DNA of 64,000 bases from Archegozetes longisetosus (Eukaryota > Arthropoda > Arachnida > Sarcoptiformes > Trhypochthoniidae), in contig JAEMBT020000008.1 of assembly GCA_018873245.2 (NCBI GenBank), positions 2,466,001 through 2,530,000 of the forward strand. The letters are read 5' to 3'. The notes beneath the pieces are model-generated. The model saw only the letters and a program-made list of their open reading frames with translations. It was not told where the DNA came from and did no database searches. Positions 61,678 through 64,000 of this stretch are shown here, piece after piece (the first letter of the stretch is position 1; each line of letters begins with the position of its first letter). The position numbers and the translations under genes were made by a program.

Positions 61678-62125
61678 CAGTCTAGCCTGATTATTAGCAA
61701 TTCCGACACTAGCAATCTCGGAAGTTAGCAACTGCCTTCAATGCATCAGTTAGTCTTATGTGTCTCTAGTACTAAAGAGTTTGAATATAGGCAAATGGTT
61801 ATTCATAATACCCAGATATTGATGACAATTTTCAGCGTACCCATAGAGTACTCAGTATTTGCTTATTGTCAACTATGAGCTAAGTTATAGGAATTTTGCA
61901 TTGATTAATTCAAAAGCTTCAAAAATATCCCGAAATGCCCGAAACGATATTTAGTTCTTATTTGAATAATTTGAATGTTAATTATATTGGATGATTAGCC
62001 ATTAGTCGTAATATATCTAATATGTTTTTATTATCGATGTAAGCCTTGATCAGATATTGGCAAACCTGGTTATTGGCAATCAATATTGAATGCACCAACG
62101 GGTTCCCAGTAACCAGTTCAGACTG
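61678..62125. mobile_element. Possible pogo-like MITE
   Basis: TA on both sides (61676-61677, 62126-62127), with ends CAGTCTAGCCTGATTATTAG and CAGTCTGAACTGGTTACTGG on the reverse strand. CAGTnnACCTnGATTAT-type ends are typical of pogo/Tigger elements, and internal TTAGCAA/TTGGCAA units recur. The ends match only about 70%. Confidence 0.45.
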
Positions 62126-62545
62126 TATGTCTTTGTTCAATATTGATTAAAAATACAAATATTTTTTGATGAAAGTAAATTAACAGTCATTTCCTATTAC
62201 AATCTGTTTGTCTTAATATGATTTCTCTGAAGGATGTGAAGGTCTTTCTCTCTATCTATTGCATCGGTTTATTATTTCTGTAACTATTTTCTTGTGATAT
62301 TGCTTCAAGGTTCAAAAGAAATTATTGAAAATCATTTCAGTACAATTTATAGATAACAACATAGAAAAGTCTATTTCCCCTAAAGTTATTTACGACTAAA
62401 GGCTTTTGAATATTATTATTAGATTTTATTATAATTACTCCAGATCAGTATTAAATACTGCTATGGATAATTGATAAAAATTCTTAATCTATTTCAGTCT
62501 TGATTCAACATTCTATTGCAAATCAGTCTCGAGTGTTAATGCTCT

Positions 62546-62651
62546 CTAACCCGTTTATGTATGAACTCAAGCTAGTGAACAAGTGTGCGCAGCCAAAAGC
62601 GTTCAATGTAAGCAGGATTCACTACAACGGAAATCACTATAAACGGGTTAG
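62546..62651. repeat. Short inverted repeat CTAACCCGTTTAT
   Basis: Exact 13 bp arms at 62546-62558 and 62639-62651 with an ~80 bp centre. It may be a small MITE or chance; no target duplication was recognised. Confidence 0.4.
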
Positions 62652-62930
62652 AATGTGTTATGACGGTTGAAGAATAGTTATAGCACTTAATAATGCAATA
62701 TATGTTATTTGAACATTACTACATATTACTTTTGTAGACTGTGATTCACAATAATATATTGCAAAAAAGAATAGTTGAGAAAACTCAAAGGGATTATTAT
62801 TTAGATCCAACTGATGCTTATGGCCAGTTTATTACTCTATTTCAACATGATTTGCATTTAGATTGAGAACAACACAACTGAGTTAATTAATTTACAGTTA
62901 AAAACTTGATAATCCTGGATAGCAACAACA

Positions 62931-63125
62931 GAAAGGCTGTTGTTATGTCAACCTTTCTCTAATAACTATTAGTTTGTTACAATATTTAATTTGTAACTTA
63001 TTTGGATTGCTATAATGAACATTCTATAATTTAGCCAACATCTTCAATGTTGTGGCCTGTTGGCAAGCATACCATCGTGCACGTGACTTCTGGTTGCTAT
63101 CATCAATTATTAAGTTTTTATATAT
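62931..63125 (+). repeat. Dispersed repeat, copy 2
   Basis: Same block order as 3731-3922 in the same orientation: GGCTGTTG, GTTGGCAAGCAT, GACTTCTGG, GCTATCA, ATTATTAAGTTTTT. Confidence 0.5.
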
Positions 63126-63456
63126 ACATATTTTGATGAATGAAAATACAAATGTGTTTGAAATCAGTTATAAAATTGATGATATATCGATTGAAACAAT
63201 TGTTAGTGTGTTCCATTTTTCTAAATGATTGATTGGAATATTCTCTATGAAGATTGACAGCATTTGAGAGAAGGACTCTTAATTTGAAGTAATTAAGTCA
63301 TAAGCTGATGTATTACTATGTATTATATGCAGTTTTGAAGCTTATTTCAACAGTTTTCCAACAACAACACATATTATAAAGATTTTGAGTGAAAATGTAA
63401 CTTTTGGTAAACAGGTGTTTCATTATATGTAAAAGATTTGAATTGAGAAACAAAGT

Positions 63457-63700
63457 CAAATCCTCCATGACGAATCAGGAAACACCTGAAAAATTAGCTA
63501 AACTGCATATCTGAACAATTGATCGTATTGTTAACAAAATAAAATCTCCTAATTGTGCCAAACGAAAAGTATGAAGTGATCGTTCTTCTAAACTCGATAT
63601 TACTGACTGGAAGCCAATATGAATTTAGCCAATTCTCATTCAAAGAATCGGCGTACACGAATCAGAGAGATAACCAAAAAAGAGCGGCAGTGCTTCAGTA
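63457..63700 (+). pseudogene. Possible Tc1-like transposase N-terminal relic
   Basis: Pieces in different frames recall a Tc1-type paired DNA-binding region: AKLHI*TIDRIVNKIK, RKV*SDRSSKLDITDW, then NSHSKNRRTRIREITKK. Frames and stops are badly broken, and there is no catalytic domain. Confidence 0.3.
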
Positions 63701-64000
63701 AATTGAACAAAGAAGAAATGGCTAAAATATGAAATCAATTTAGTTCTGATACTGGCACACGTTCAGAACTGCATTGCTACTAATCAAATAATGATTTTAT
63801 TATTGACTTAAGTCTAATAAACAAAAAACGTTTATTTAACTCTGATGATGAGTTTTAATTTGATTTAACTTTATACTCGAGCAAATTTAGCACTGAATTA
63901 ATGAAAGGATTGATTTATTTAAGACCAACAACGATTGAATGATTATAAGATAGTAGTGCGTTCTTTCAAACATAATGATTTACTACTACCTTATTTTATG

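Larger units (their letters stand above)
59612..64000. other. Intergenic with small repeats, no gene seen
   Basis: AT-rich, no supported gene. Contains a possible pogo-like MITE (61678-62125), a short palindrome (62546-62651), copy 2 of a dispersed repeat (62931-63125) and a possible transposase relic (63457-63700). Confidence 0.5.

Overview
The window is AT-rich animal nuclear DNA. It has spliced genes with very short introns (48 to about 150 bp, with a few long ones), AATAAA polyadenylation signals and many class II transposon remnants, and no bacterial-style operons. Arthropod is my best guess, and a mite or other chelicerate is possible, but nothing here fixes the species.

Two conserved genes sit head to head around a 1.14 kb shared upstream region (21242-22380). 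On the minus strand is an SR-protein kinase (SRPK), whose coding exons I could join from 21241 down to 8247. All splice phases agree and give 927 codons, or 642 codons if two N-terminal exons are skipped. On the plus strand (22381-28934) is a long coiled-coil golgin of about 1,636 residues ending in a hydrophobic tail anchor, most like giantin. It carries one frame break in an A-run. The promoter region holds an ACGTGGC/CACGTG site that matches the Golgi-stress response element.

From about 29 kb to 50 kb the window is a graveyard of nested mobile elements: a 9-bp-TSD MITE, a hAT remnant split by a TIR element, a Tc1-like transposase split by a MITE, fold-back elements, a pogo-type MITE, a LINE reverse transcriptase broken by a TTAA-type element, an ISXO2/IS1595-like (Merlin-type) transposase joined in frame to an OTU cysteine protease, a mariner copy with an in-frame GT-AG intron, an IS630/Tc1-like fragment, and an internally deleted Harbinger element that keeps its Myb/SANT-like ORF. 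Two small host-like genes lie among them: a 60-codon two-exon candidate at 34954-35184, and a gene at 39248-40011 whose H...C layout suggests a permuted papain-like fold and a possible bacterial origin.

The flanks (1-5.9 kb, 50.7-58.5 kb, 59.2-64 kb) and the 6.8 kb SRPK intron hold no gene I can support. They contain MITEs, including a Mutator-like fold-back at 5964-7021, a hAT MITE at 58547-59176 and a DD37D mariner relic at 14626-15481, plus simple repeats.

The most unusual items are the transposase-OTU fusion (44804-46688), the permuted papain-like gene, the mariner intron, the two GC-AG introns of SRPK, and the MITEs with clear target duplications.
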